From positions 1 to 21,856 of the forward strand of contig CAYYOI010000026.1 of the NCBI GenBank assembly GCA_964473285.1: DNA of 21,856 nucleotides, written 5' to 3'. Position 1 is the first letter of the stretch. Each line of letters starts with the position of its first letter. A program made the position numbers and the translations under genes. The notes beneath the pieces were generated by a model. That model was given only the letters and a program-made list of their open reading frames with translations, did not search any database and was not told the origin of the DNA. Origin of the DNA: JBNJGT01 sp964473285 (GTDB taxonomy: Archaea; Nanobdellota; Nanobdellia; Woesearchaeales; JACJVW01). Of this stretch, positions 16,108 through 21,856 are shown piece after piece.

Positions 16108-16551
16108 ATGAAGCCATCCAATTATTATGAGGGCATATTGCAACTTAGGGATGTAAGCCAGGAATTGCTTGATTACTGCGAGAATAATATCCCTGAAGAG
16201 CTGGTTGCTTATGTGAAGAAGGCAAAGAATGGGTATGACTTCTATATGCAGTCAAACAAATTCTTAAGCAGTTTTGCAAAAACTCTTCAAAAGGAATTTG
16301 CAGGAGAGATGAAGAAGACCGCAACACTCCATACAAGAGATACAAAGAATAACAAGGACCTTTATCGACTGACTGTGCTTTTCAGGGAGTATGATATAAG
16401 GAAAGGGGAGGAGATAGAGGTTAAAGGTACAGTTTATGAGGTCCTGGGAATCCATAAGAAACTTTACCTAAAGGATACTAATACAAAAAAGAAGGTGCAT
16501 ATGTCTTTTGATGATTACCGCAAGCAAAAAGGTCACCTGGTCCGGCGATAA
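16108..16551 (+). CDS. nmd3: Short NMD3-related protein lacking the N-terminal zinc-binding region
   Basis: A 147-residue protein that resembles the central part of archaeal NMD3 (COG1499): SNYYEGILQLRD at the start, KNGYDFYMQSNKFLSSFAK at 41-59, KKTATLHTRDTKNNKDLYRLTVLFR near 69-93, then an OB-like beta segment (EIEVKGTVYEVLGIHKKLYL). In eukaryotes NMD3 is the 60S export adaptor; archaeal members bind the large ribosomal subunit by inference. Full-length archaeal proteins begin with CxxC zinc modules, none of which is present. Only 97 bases separate this gene from its divergent neighbour, so the missing part is not next door. Its 3' end overlaps the DUF460 gene tail by 19 bases. Assignment rests on recalled family motifs. 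Confidence 0.72.
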   Translation: MKPSNYYEGILQLRDVSQELLDYCENNIPEELVAYVKKAKNGYDFYMQSNKFLSSFAKTLQKEFAGEMKKTATLHTRDTKNNKDLYRLTVLFREYDIRKGEEIEVKGTVYEVLGIHKKLYLKDTNTKKKVHMSFDDYRKQKGHLVRR

Positions 16552-17051
16552 TCGTCTACAATCTGTCCTATAAGGTCCTGTCGAGTCAAAGCTTTCCTGA
16601 AGCGTTTGGTATCAATAAGCAGAAAAAAATGATGATCATTGAGAAATTCAATCTCACTTTCTGGTATGAATATTGCGTTCAGGGATGGTCTTTTGGATGT
16701 AATCACTGTAAGATCGAGAGAATCAAGGGTCTTTTTAGTTGTCTTGCTGATTATCTTTGGATCTTTCACAAACAAGACATCACCTTTTGAGATCTGGAGA
16801 AATGATTTTTCCTTGAGTTCTTTCGAACTAAGATCTTCAAAAACCTTTACAAGGGTATTATGCTGGGACTTGATAAGTATATCAACCAAAGTACCATTAG
16901 CAGATTTTAGGGATTGGTTTTCTTTTCTCAGGTTGGTTTTTGATTTCTTGAGATTGTGGATTGTCTTCTCTTTCTTGCGTATCTCTTCTGCCTTATCTTT
17001 TCTGATCATACTCTTGTTTGTCTTTTCAAGAATTGAGATCTTATCATGCAA
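16533..17051 (-). CDS. C-terminal part of DUF460/COG2433 protein (frameshifted from 17099-17632)
   Basis: This frame encodes the coiled-coil middle and C-terminal domain of the DUF460 protein whose N-terminus lies at 17099-17632. A TTG at 17051 can be used as a nominal start, but the frame stays open up to 17180 and reads KKIVLKALQPQKREPAIN then NTLYGRIKDLGLENQSLKSR. This continues the DUF460 architecture smoothly, so this is a fragment and not a separate gene. About 17-55 of the listed frame is coiled coil. The last ~100 residues form a compact alpha/beta part (FVKDPKIISKTTKKTLDSLD; TVITSKRPSLNAIFIPESEI; FFLLIDTKRFRKAL) as at the end of COG2433 proteins. The joined protein would be about 366 residues, shorter than many archaeal members. 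Confidence 0.75.
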   Translation of the reverse strand: MHDKISILEKTNKSMIRKDKAEEIRKKEKTIHNLKKSKTNLRKENQSLKSANGTLVDILIKSQHNTLVKVFEDLSSKELKEKSFLQISKGDVLFVKDPKIISKTTKKTLDSLDLTVITSKRPSLNAIFIPESEIEFLNDHHFFLLIDTKRFRKALTRQDLIGQIVDDYRRTR

Positions 17052-17098
17052 TTTTTCAAGTCTTGACTTGAGGGATTGGTTCTCAAGCCCAAGGTCTT

Positions 17099-17632
17099 TT
17101 ATCCTTCCATAGAGGGTGTTGATAGCAGGTTCACGTTTCTGAGGCTGGAGGGCCTTAAGGACGATCTTTTTTCCGGCTTGTCAGGGGAACTCACAATGTC
17201 TGTAGCCTGGCGGATGCTGAAATCATGCTTTACAACCAAAGTGATTATCTCGGGGTCCTCTGTATGCTTGAGAATCTTTGTCAATTGGCTCTGTATCTTG
17301 CTGTAAGCATAATAGGCTGAGGCAAGGGCATCACGCTCGTGATCGTTTTTGCAGTTACCTGCTAGCTCGCGTTTTTCACTCACAAGAATGTCATGAACAG
17401 GAGGCTTGATTCGGGCACCGGTCTTAGCTGCAAACCTGCTGACAAAATCAGGAATATCCTTCTTGTCACATCCTACCACAAGAGGTATCCCGAACTCAAT
17501 CACCCGGGAGAGAAGATTATCAAAACCCATCTTACGGCCGGATTCCAGCAGAAGAACTTCCTTATGGATTGAGAGAACAGCGACAGCAGTAGTTGTTCCG
17601 GGATCAATTCCAACAATTATAGGTCGTTTCAT
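17099..17632 (-). CDS. N-terminal RNase H-like (RuvC-like) domain of DUF460/COG2433 protein, interrupted by frameshift
   Basis: A 177-residue frame with an RNase H/RuvC-like domain: IVGIDPGTTTAVAVL (Asp10) at 6-20, LVVGCDKKDIPDFVSRFAAK at 51-70, LVSEKREL (Glu86) at 83-90, and NDHERDALASAYYAY (Asp101) at 96-110. These acids fit a RuvC-type nuclease site. After about residue 154 the frame loses family character and stops at 17099; the -1 frame then carries the rest of the protein. The probable slip is an A6 run (17167-17172, minus strand); one more A would give PEKKIVLKALQPQ. This could be an assembly error, a real mutation or recoding. COG2433 proteins are archaeal and poorly characterised. 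A TATA box lies about 28 bases upstream. Confidence 0.85.
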   Translation of the reverse strand: MKRPIIVGIDPGTTTAVAVLSIHKEVLLLESGRKMGFDNLLSRVIEFGIPLVVGCDKKDIPDFVSRFAAKTGARIKPPVHDILVSEKRELAGNCKNDHERDALASAYYAYSKIQSQLTKILKHTEDPEIITLVVKHDFSIRQATDIVSSPDKPEKRSSLRPSSLRNVNLLSTPSMEG

Positions 17633-17652
17633 CTAATACTTGTCTAAAAATA

Positions 17653-17670
17653 AAAATTTAAATTTATGCA
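17653..17670 (-). promoter_or_regulatory. TATA promoter of the DUF460 gene
   Basis: On the minus strand TGCATAAATTTAAATTTT lies about 28 bases before the ATG at 17632, with AAATTTAAATTT as the TATA element. It is directly downstream of the 1126-residue gene's stop codon, so the DUF460 gene is probably transcribed on its own. Confidence 0.55.
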
Positions 17671-17688
17671 AAATTTTTGGAGACACTT

Positions 17689-20600
17689 TCAATCAAGGTC
17701 AGACATGCGAATGTCTGTTTTGAGTTCCATGATCTCGAAGTTTATATCCTGGCTCTTAACGCCATCCATTGAATCATAGCTTGCCTCAGCCTTGTTTATG
17801 AGATCAAATGCTTCTTTGAAATTTCCGTCGTTGATTAATTCACGGGCCTTGTACAGGAGCAGGCGGATATTCTCCTCATCAGGGCGTTCTTCCTGCTCTT
17901 GTTCTATAGGATCGGGCTCATTCTCCTTGATATAACGGAAAATCCCTTCATCCTTGAGTTTCTCAAAAGCTTTCTTGCTGTTTGTGAGTTGTTTTTCCTT
18001 GAGCTTTATTGCTTCCTCTTTTGTCTGTATCTGCTTGTATTTCTTTTCCAACTGCTTTTCTTTATTCTCTATATCACATTCAAGGTCTTTTAAAAGGACA
18101 TATTTGGAAACTGCCTCATCATTTATTGAACGCATCTTCTTTAGGATCTGGTTATGCTTCTCCTTAAGACGAGGGTTGTCAACCTTAAGCTTATGCAACT
18201 CATCTATCATCGATTTAAGTTGTTTCTCTTCCTCTGTTGCTTTCTTTCTCTGTTGGACAAGGCCGTCATAATCCTGGTTGATCTGCTCTTCTACCTTTCT
18301 TAAGTCATTCTCTGTGTGCTCAAGAACCTTTATCCTTGAAAGGATGGCTTCTTCCTGCTTCTTTAGTTCATCCCTTTTGTTTTCTATCTTTGAATAGGTT
18401 GCATGGATGGCCTCTTCAAGTTCTTTCATCTGCTCAAAAAGCTGGAATGTCTTTTCTACCTTATCATCAAATGCCTTAAGATCATATTTTTTCATGAACT
18501 TTTTGAATTCTTTCACATTCTCATCAATCTTCTGGAAATTAAGATCGCGGTTTTCCTTGAACTCATTGACACGTTCAGAAAAATCGTGACTTTCTTTTTC
18601 CAATGCTTCTTTTAATGACTTGAGATCTGTTCTTGCATTCTCGATTTCCTGAAGCTGTTTTGTGATTGACTTTTCTTTTGAAGAAATCTTTTTGAGCTTG
18701 TCTGAAACCAGCTTGTTCTTATCCTTTGCAAGCTTTGTTATGGATTCCTTATCCTTCTTGACTTTCTCTGAAAGCTTTTTTTGTTTCTCGCGCAAAAACT
18801 TTTCCTTTCGTGTCAAGAGGGTAGAATTTGCTTTTCTTTCCTTCTCGATCTTGTCAAGTATCTTCTTGTATTCACGGATCTTCTGGTCAACTTCTTTTTT
18901 TGTCTTGCGCTTGTATTCTGTGATGTAGCGCTTCTCTTTTTGGAGTAGCTTTTTCTTCTCTAAGAAATAGTCATCTACCTTTTTTAGTTGGGCACTCATT
19001 TTCAGACTCCACTCCTTTTTGGCCTTAAATAATGCATTTTGACGTTGAATATCCTGCTCAAGCTCGTTGACCTTGTCCTGCAGCGAGATCTTGAGCGTTA
19101 TAAGGGCATCCTTACGCTTTTCGAATTCATTGAGGCCCACATAATAGATATTATGCAAGTTTGCCTCTTTTTTCTCCAGTGCATGCTCTTTTTCTGCTAT
19201 ATCATTAATTCTCTGTCTTAGTCCTTTATAAAGATTTTCAATTTTTTCCTTCTTTTGCCTGAATTTTTGTTCCTGGAATTGAAGTTCTTTCTCTCTTCGT
19301 GTTATTATTTTCTGATTATATTCCTTTTCATCTATTACCTGCTTGAGGACAGCATTATGGTTCTTTATGATGTTTTTTAATTCAAGAACCTTTTCCTGCT
19401 GAGTTGTGCGTATTATGCGTGACCGATTGTCAAGCAGTCCCTGCTTTCTGGTGAATAGCTGTTCCAGACGCTCAAACTGTTTTGATACATCTCTCTCCCA
19501 TTCCTTGTTTTGATGATAAAGCTTGCTGCGTTTCTTTACTTCTTCTTTGAGATTGATGATCTCATTCTCAACCGATACTTTCAAGGCAAGCAGAGCATCT
19601 TTCCTTTTGGTGAGCTTTTCCTTGTTTTCATAGAATTCCTTTGAAAGTTTATCCTCACGCTTGTTAAGAAAATCATTTTTTGATCTTATCTCTTTCTCAC
19701 GCTGGACAAGATCCTGGGCTATCGACTTTAGTTCTGTATCCTTATCAGAAAGTTGCTTGTGATAGTTCTCAAGGCGGGTCTGCTGGCGAAGAAGCTCCTG
19801 CTTGTTTCTTGCAAGGTCATGCTTTTCTTTTTCAAGCTTCTCACGCAAGGCCTTGTTGTCATCCTCGGTTTTCTCCTGTTCCTGCTTTATTGTTGTCACT
19901 CGCTCATCCCATACCTGGATAAGATTGTTGAGTTCTGCTTGTTTCTTTTGGAGTTCCTGGTTTGTTTTTGTGCTGTGACGTTCAATTTCTCCCTCATGCT
20001 TCAGTAGGGAGGTTTCGCGACGCATGATTTCCTCTTCTTTCTCATGAAGTTGTTTTTCCTGCTTTTCAATATTATTAAGGCGATACTTTATATCGTCCTC
20101 TTTCACCTGCAAGGCTGATTCTCTTGAACTTACGTCAGCATCCCGTCTCTGGACCTCCATCTCGCGGTCATGAAGGGATGAAAGCTCTTTTTTCTGGTTC
20201 TCAATATCCTTAACTATGCTTTCATTACGCTGTATTTCACCAGCTATATTCTCCTGCTTATCTTTCAACTGCTTCTCGAGATTACGAAGATGGTCCTCTT
20301 TTTGCTGCATATCTGTCTGGATACGCTTCTCCTTGATAGAAAGTTTATTCTCACGCCTTGTTATCTCATCCCTGATTTCTTGTATCTCATCACGGACTCT
20401 TCTGGCTTCCCGCAGTTTCTGCTCAGAATCAGCTTCTTTTTGTTCCAGTTCTTTTCTTTGCCCCTCAAGCTCTCGGGATCTGCTATCAAGCTTATGCTTA
20501 TCATGCTCCATGTATGAGAGATGAGATTCGAAACTCTCCTTGAGCCTTACAATCTCCTGTTCCCTATCAAGAATATCCTGTTCTTTTTGCTTTACTTCCT

Positions 20601-21069
20601 TCCACTTGTTCTCGATCTGCTTTTGCTGCTCTGATTCACGTTCCTGCATCTCCCTTCTTCGACGAGTCATCTCTGCTTCAAGGGCCTGCTGCTTCTCAGA
20701 TATTTCCTTCTCATTAGAATTGAGTTCTTTTTGATTATCCTTAATGGATGCTTCGAGCCTTCTAAGCTCACATACCTTATCATTTATATCTTTTTGTTCG
20801 TGTTCAACAGACTTGACAAAATCAAAAAGCCTTTCCTGTTCGGCTTTCTTTGTTGAGAACTTCTCATCCATAGAACGGACATATGATTCAAATTCTTCTT
20901 TAAGATTGAATAACTCACGACGGGCCTTGGTCAGCTCTGATGATTTCTGGGCTAGTTGTTCTTCGTAATGCTTCTTTATCTCCTTATCAGAATCTTTCAA
21001 TCTAGACAAATCCAGGCAATGTTCCCTGCTTATTGTTTTACCCCCTTTTGGCGGTTGAATGACAACCAT
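17689..21069 (-). CDS. Giant cytoplasmic coiled-coil protein (1126 residues) with internal duplication
   Basis: Nearly the whole protein, about residues 25-1050, is Lys/Glu/Gln/Arg-rich coiled coil without a signal peptide, membrane helix or Walker motif, so it is SMC/Rad50-like in composition but lacks ATPase heads. The first 20 residues are non-coiled (VVIQPPKGGKTISREHCLDL). The C-terminus has an acidic break (EPDPIEQEQEERPDEE) and then a helical pair (LLYKARELINDGNFKEAFDLINKAEASYDS; FEIMELKTDI), which looks like a TPR-type hairpin. A block of about 150 residues is duplicated with an offset near 164 residues, with KRKDALLALKVS near residue 486 and KRKDALITLKIS near 650. A TATA box lies about 36 bases upstream. 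A long rod-like spacer or filament role is inferred. Confidence 0.85.
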   Translation of the reverse strand: MVVIQPPKGGKTISREHCLDLSRLKDSDKEIKKHYEEQLAQKSSELTKARRELFNLKEEFESYVRSMDEKFSTKKAEQERLFDFVKSVEHEQKDINDKVCELRRLEASIKDNQKELNSNEKEISEKQQALEAEMTRRRREMQERESEQQKQIENKWKEVKQKEQDILDREQEIVRLKESFESHLSYMEHDKHKLDSRSRELEGQRKELEQKEADSEQKLREARRVRDEIQEIRDEITRRENKLSIKEKRIQTDMQQKEDHLRNLEKQLKDKQENIAGEIQRNESIVKDIENQKKELSSLHDREMEVQRRDADVSSRESALQVKEDDIKYRLNNIEKQEKQLHEKEEEIMRRETSLLKHEGEIERHSTKTNQELQKKQAELNNLIQVWDERVTTIKQEQEKTEDDNKALREKLEKEKHDLARNKQELLRQQTRLENYHKQLSDKDTELKSIAQDLVQREKEIRSKNDFLNKREDKLSKEFYENKEKLTKRKDALLALKVSVENEIINLKEEVKKRSKLYHQNKEWERDVSKQFERLEQLFTRKQGLLDNRSRIIRTTQQEKVLELKNIIKNHNAVLKQVIDEKEYNQKIITRREKELQFQEQKFRQKKEKIENLYKGLRQRINDIAEKEHALEKKEANLHNIYYVGLNEFEKRKDALITLKISLQDKVNELEQDIQRQNALFKAKKEWSLKMSAQLKKVDDYFLEKKKLLQKEKRYITEYKRKTKKEVDQKIREYKKILDKIEKERKANSTLLTRKEKFLREKQKKLSEKVKKDKESITKLAKDKNKLVSDKLKKISSKEKSITKQLQEIENARTDLKSLKEALEKESHDFSERVNEFKENRDLNFQKIDENVKEFKKFMKKYDLKAFDDKVEKTFQLFEQMKELEEAIHATYSKIENKRDELKKQEEAILSRIKVLEHTENDLRKVEEQINQDYDGLVQQRKKATEEEKQLKSMIDELHKLKVDNPRLKEKHNQILKKMRSINDEAVSKYVLLKDLECDIENKEKQLEKKYKQIQTKEEAIKLKEKQLTNSKKAFEKLKDEGIFRYIKENEPDPIEQEQEERPDEENIRLLLYKARELINDGNFKEAFDLINKAEASYDSMDGVKSQDINFEIMELKTDIRMSDLD
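18757..19212 (-). repeat. Internal protein duplication, copy 2
   Basis: Second copy of the duplicated block in the giant coiled-coil gene. Landmarks in order: EKKEANLHNIY, FEKRKDALITLKISLQDKVN, FKAKKEWSLKMSAQLKKVDD, LLTRKEKFLREKQKKL. Divergent at the DNA level and recognisable at the protein level, so it is an old duplication. Confidence 0.65.
19255..19705 (-). repeat. Internal protein duplication, copy 1
   Basis: First copy of the duplicated block. Landmarks in the same order as in copy 2: NKREDKLSKEFY, LTKRKDALLALKVSVENEI, YHQNKEWERDVSKQFERLEQ, IITRREKELQFQEQKF. Landmark offsets to copy 2 are uniform at about 490 bases, which argues against coincidence in coiled-coil sequence. Confidence 0.65.
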
Positions 21070-21098
21070 TACGCTACCCCTAATGGATTACCTTTTTT

Positions 21099-21112
21099 CC
21101 TATTTATATATG
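21099..21112 (-). promoter_or_regulatory. TATA promoter of the giant coiled-coil gene
   Basis: CATATATAAATAGG on the minus strand, centred about 36 bases before the ATG at 21069, predicts a leader of some ten bases. It separates this gene from the frameshifted winged-helix gene upstream. Confidence 0.6.
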
Positions 21113-21136
21113 TTTGTTATTCTTGCTGAGTGATAA

Positions 21137-21319
21137 TCAGAAATTGAGACACTTTCGCTTTTTCTTCTCCTGCTTACCACCTAGCCCATTTACAAGTTTA
21201 GACATCTTCTCTTCATAGACCTTTCGTTTGGCTTCACTATGGAGTTTTTCTGCATATTTGCCCAGTTTTTTCAGGGATTTTTTTGTTCCAACAACCTCAT
21301 TGTCATTCTCTTTGAGCAT
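21137..21319 (-). pseudogene. C-terminal fragment of the winged-helix/coiled-coil gene
   Basis: A 60-residue basic helical frame (VVGTKKSLKKLGKYAEKLHS; KLVNGLGGKQEKKKRKCLNF) that continues the 21271-21666 frame after a -1 shift near 21340-21352. It is open upstream to about 21352 and reads SQIKKMLKENDNE, which follows naturally from YESLKGDP in the other frame. The ATG at 21319 is therefore probably internal. The end is strongly basic. Taken alone it looks like a tiny protein, but it is better read as the tail of one damaged or mis-assembled gene spanning 21137-21757. Confidence 0.6.
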
Positions 21320-21666
21320 CTTCTTGATCTGGGATCTCCTTTGAGGGATTCATATTTCTCCAGTTGCTTGAGATCTACTTTCATGCCCTTGAGCTCATCG
21401 TTTATGTCACTCTTTATCTCATCAAACTGTTTCTTGAGGGTATTGAGTTCTTCTCCGTCCTGGTCGAGACCTGCCACAGCAACCTCTGCCTTACGAACAA
21501 CCCCCTTTCTTTTTTGGTTTATATCTTCTACTTTCTTTCCAAGGGAATTCTCTTCCATATCTTTAAGGACAAGAAAAGTCTTTGTTAGCTTGAATTCCTT
21601 TTTTACGTACCCTTCATCCTCCAAAAAAGAGGTCCATTCTTCTATAAGGGTAGGGGATACACCCAA
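21271..21666 (-). pseudogene. Winged-helix/coiled-coil protein, main fragment (frameshifted at both ends)
   Basis: The frame begins nominally at a TTG (21666) but stays open to 21738. It reads VDRLLDLLKKHKKISTSEA then AKLLGVSPTLIEEWTSFLE, then EDEGYVKKEFKLTKTFLVLK: a helix-turn-helix/winged-helix DNA-binding domain of about 55 residues. A coiled coil of about 70 residues follows. No ATG or GTG exists in this frame. An ATG in another frame at 21757 (MADMIVDR) would supply the start after one base is removed near 21735, and the 3' end needs a -1 shift near 21345. The two shifts cancel overall. Whole gene probably 21137-21757, about 206 residues. It could be a decayed regulator or an assembly artefact. 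Confidence 0.6.
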
Positions 21667-21782
21667 AAGTTTTGCTGCTTCAGAAGTGGAAATCTTCTTA
21701 TGCTTTTTTAACAGATCTAGTAATCTATCAACACCTGTCTACAATCATATCTGCCATATTATATCAATTTGTTTGCTTGACT

Positions 21783-21793
21783 TAAAAAGATTT
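21783..21793 (-). promoter_or_regulatory. Weak TATA-like element upstream of the frameshifted winged-helix gene
   Basis: On the minus strand AATCTTTTTAAGTC provides a TATA-like TTTTTAAG about 30 bases before the ATG at 21757. The spacing fits a near-leaderless start at that ATG and gives modest support for it as the true beginning of the gene. The remaining bases to the end of the window show no coding frame I can support. Confidence 0.35.
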
Positions 21794-21856
21794 TTATTTC
21801 CAGGAGTTTTTCGAATAATATTAGTCTAGGCCTCTAGCCTATAGAAAGTGAAGAGA

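Noticed and set aside
16011..16121. N-terminal extension of the coiled-coil gene to 16121
   Set aside because: It would overlap the NMD3-like start and cross both divergent promoters; the TATA box at 16033-16040 fits the ATG at 16010.
17167..17172. Programmed -1 ribosomal frameshift site in the DUF460 gene
   Set aside because: The A6 run does not present a proper X-XXY-YYZ heptamer in the incoming frame and no clear stimulatory hairpin was seen, so recoding is kept only as a minor alternative to error or mutation.
17689..21069. SMC/Rad50-type ATPase identity for the giant coiled-coil protein
   Set aside because: There is no Walker A, signature motif or Walker B at either end and no central hinge domain; only the coiled-coil composition is similar.
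17681..21156. Shared 11-mer GAGACACTTTC near 17680-17690 and 21146-21156
   Set aside because: Both copies sit at gene ends, but the match is short, the flanks differ, and they overlap codons; it is too weak to call an attachment site or repeat.
21239..21829. A 196-codon plus-strand open frame
   Set aside because: Its Phe/Ser/Leu-rich composition is the antisense image of the Lys/Glu-rich winged-helix/coiled-coil gene on the minus strand, and it has no promoter or ribosome site. The same holds for the many plus-strand frames at 17899-20968.
21824..21843. Small inverted repeat TAGGC/GCCTA near the window end
   Set aside because: Five-base arms with a five-base loop are not enough to call a terminator or a tRNA end, and the window stops before context is visible.
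1..21856. tRNA, rRNA, CRISPR, insertion sequence or integrase
   Set aside because: No T-loop-like GGTTCGAATCC motif, regular direct repeats with spacers, transposase motifs or terminal inverted repeats were found on reading both strands; a covariance-model scan would be needed to exclude small RNAs.

Overview
The window reads as a piece of archaeal genome, most likely from a DPANN-type lineage (Woesearchaeota/Pacearchaeota-like). The lineage is an inference. Its basis is a set of archaeal informational families (a translin-family protein, a COG1855 PIN/ATPase/KH protein, an NMD3-related protein and a DUF460/COG2433 RNase H-like protein), archaeal BRE/TATA promoters that often sit 26-28 nt from the start codon (leaderless transcripts), an AT-rich sequence, membrane-anchored surface proteins full of N-x-S/T sequons, and an unusual number of long coiled-coil proteins. 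There is no rRNA, tRNA, CRISPR array, integrase or transposase that I can see, and no gene-free stretch over 300 bases; the longest gap is about 220 bp at 13395-13613.

Layout. (1) 23-4248: a divergent surface-protein module. A 691-residue type I membrane protein lies on the minus strand. On the plus strand are a 481-residue anchored protein with a duplicated C-terminal domain and a 207-residue membrane-anchored protein whose start overlaps it (ATGA). (2) 4221-13394: a very tight seven-gene minus-strand operon, in transcription order: ribbon-helix-helix regulator, five-helix membrane protein with FN3 and other beta domains, 964-residue beta/coiled-coil protein, 328-residue coiled-coil protein, MFS transporter, PINA-like ATPase, translin. 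All junctions are overlaps or gaps of 0-9 nt. (3) 13395-13613: an AT-rich divergent promoter region with a perfect 16-bp palindrome. (4) 13614-17632: a cytoplasmic PQQ-like beta-propeller, a coiled-coil protein, a short NMD3-like protein lacking zinc fingers, and a DUF460 gene split by a frameshift. (5) 17689-21757: a 1126-residue coiled-coil protein with an internal duplication, preceded by a winged-helix/coiled-coil gene that looks frameshifted twice.

Working idea (inference). The operon couples a membrane-embedded scaffold, whose FN3-type domains are predicted to face the cytoplasm, to two cytoplasmic partners with coiled coils, and co-expresses them with nucleic-acid enzymes (PINA-like ATPase, translin) and a transporter. 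Together with the neighbouring coiled-coil genes this is a reasonable candidate for an undescribed intracellular scaffold or envelope-associated system, but no gene here proves its function. The PIN domain of the PINA-like protein seems to have lost catalytic acids, and the NMD3-like protein lacks its zinc-binding half. Both are departures from family norms that can be checked.
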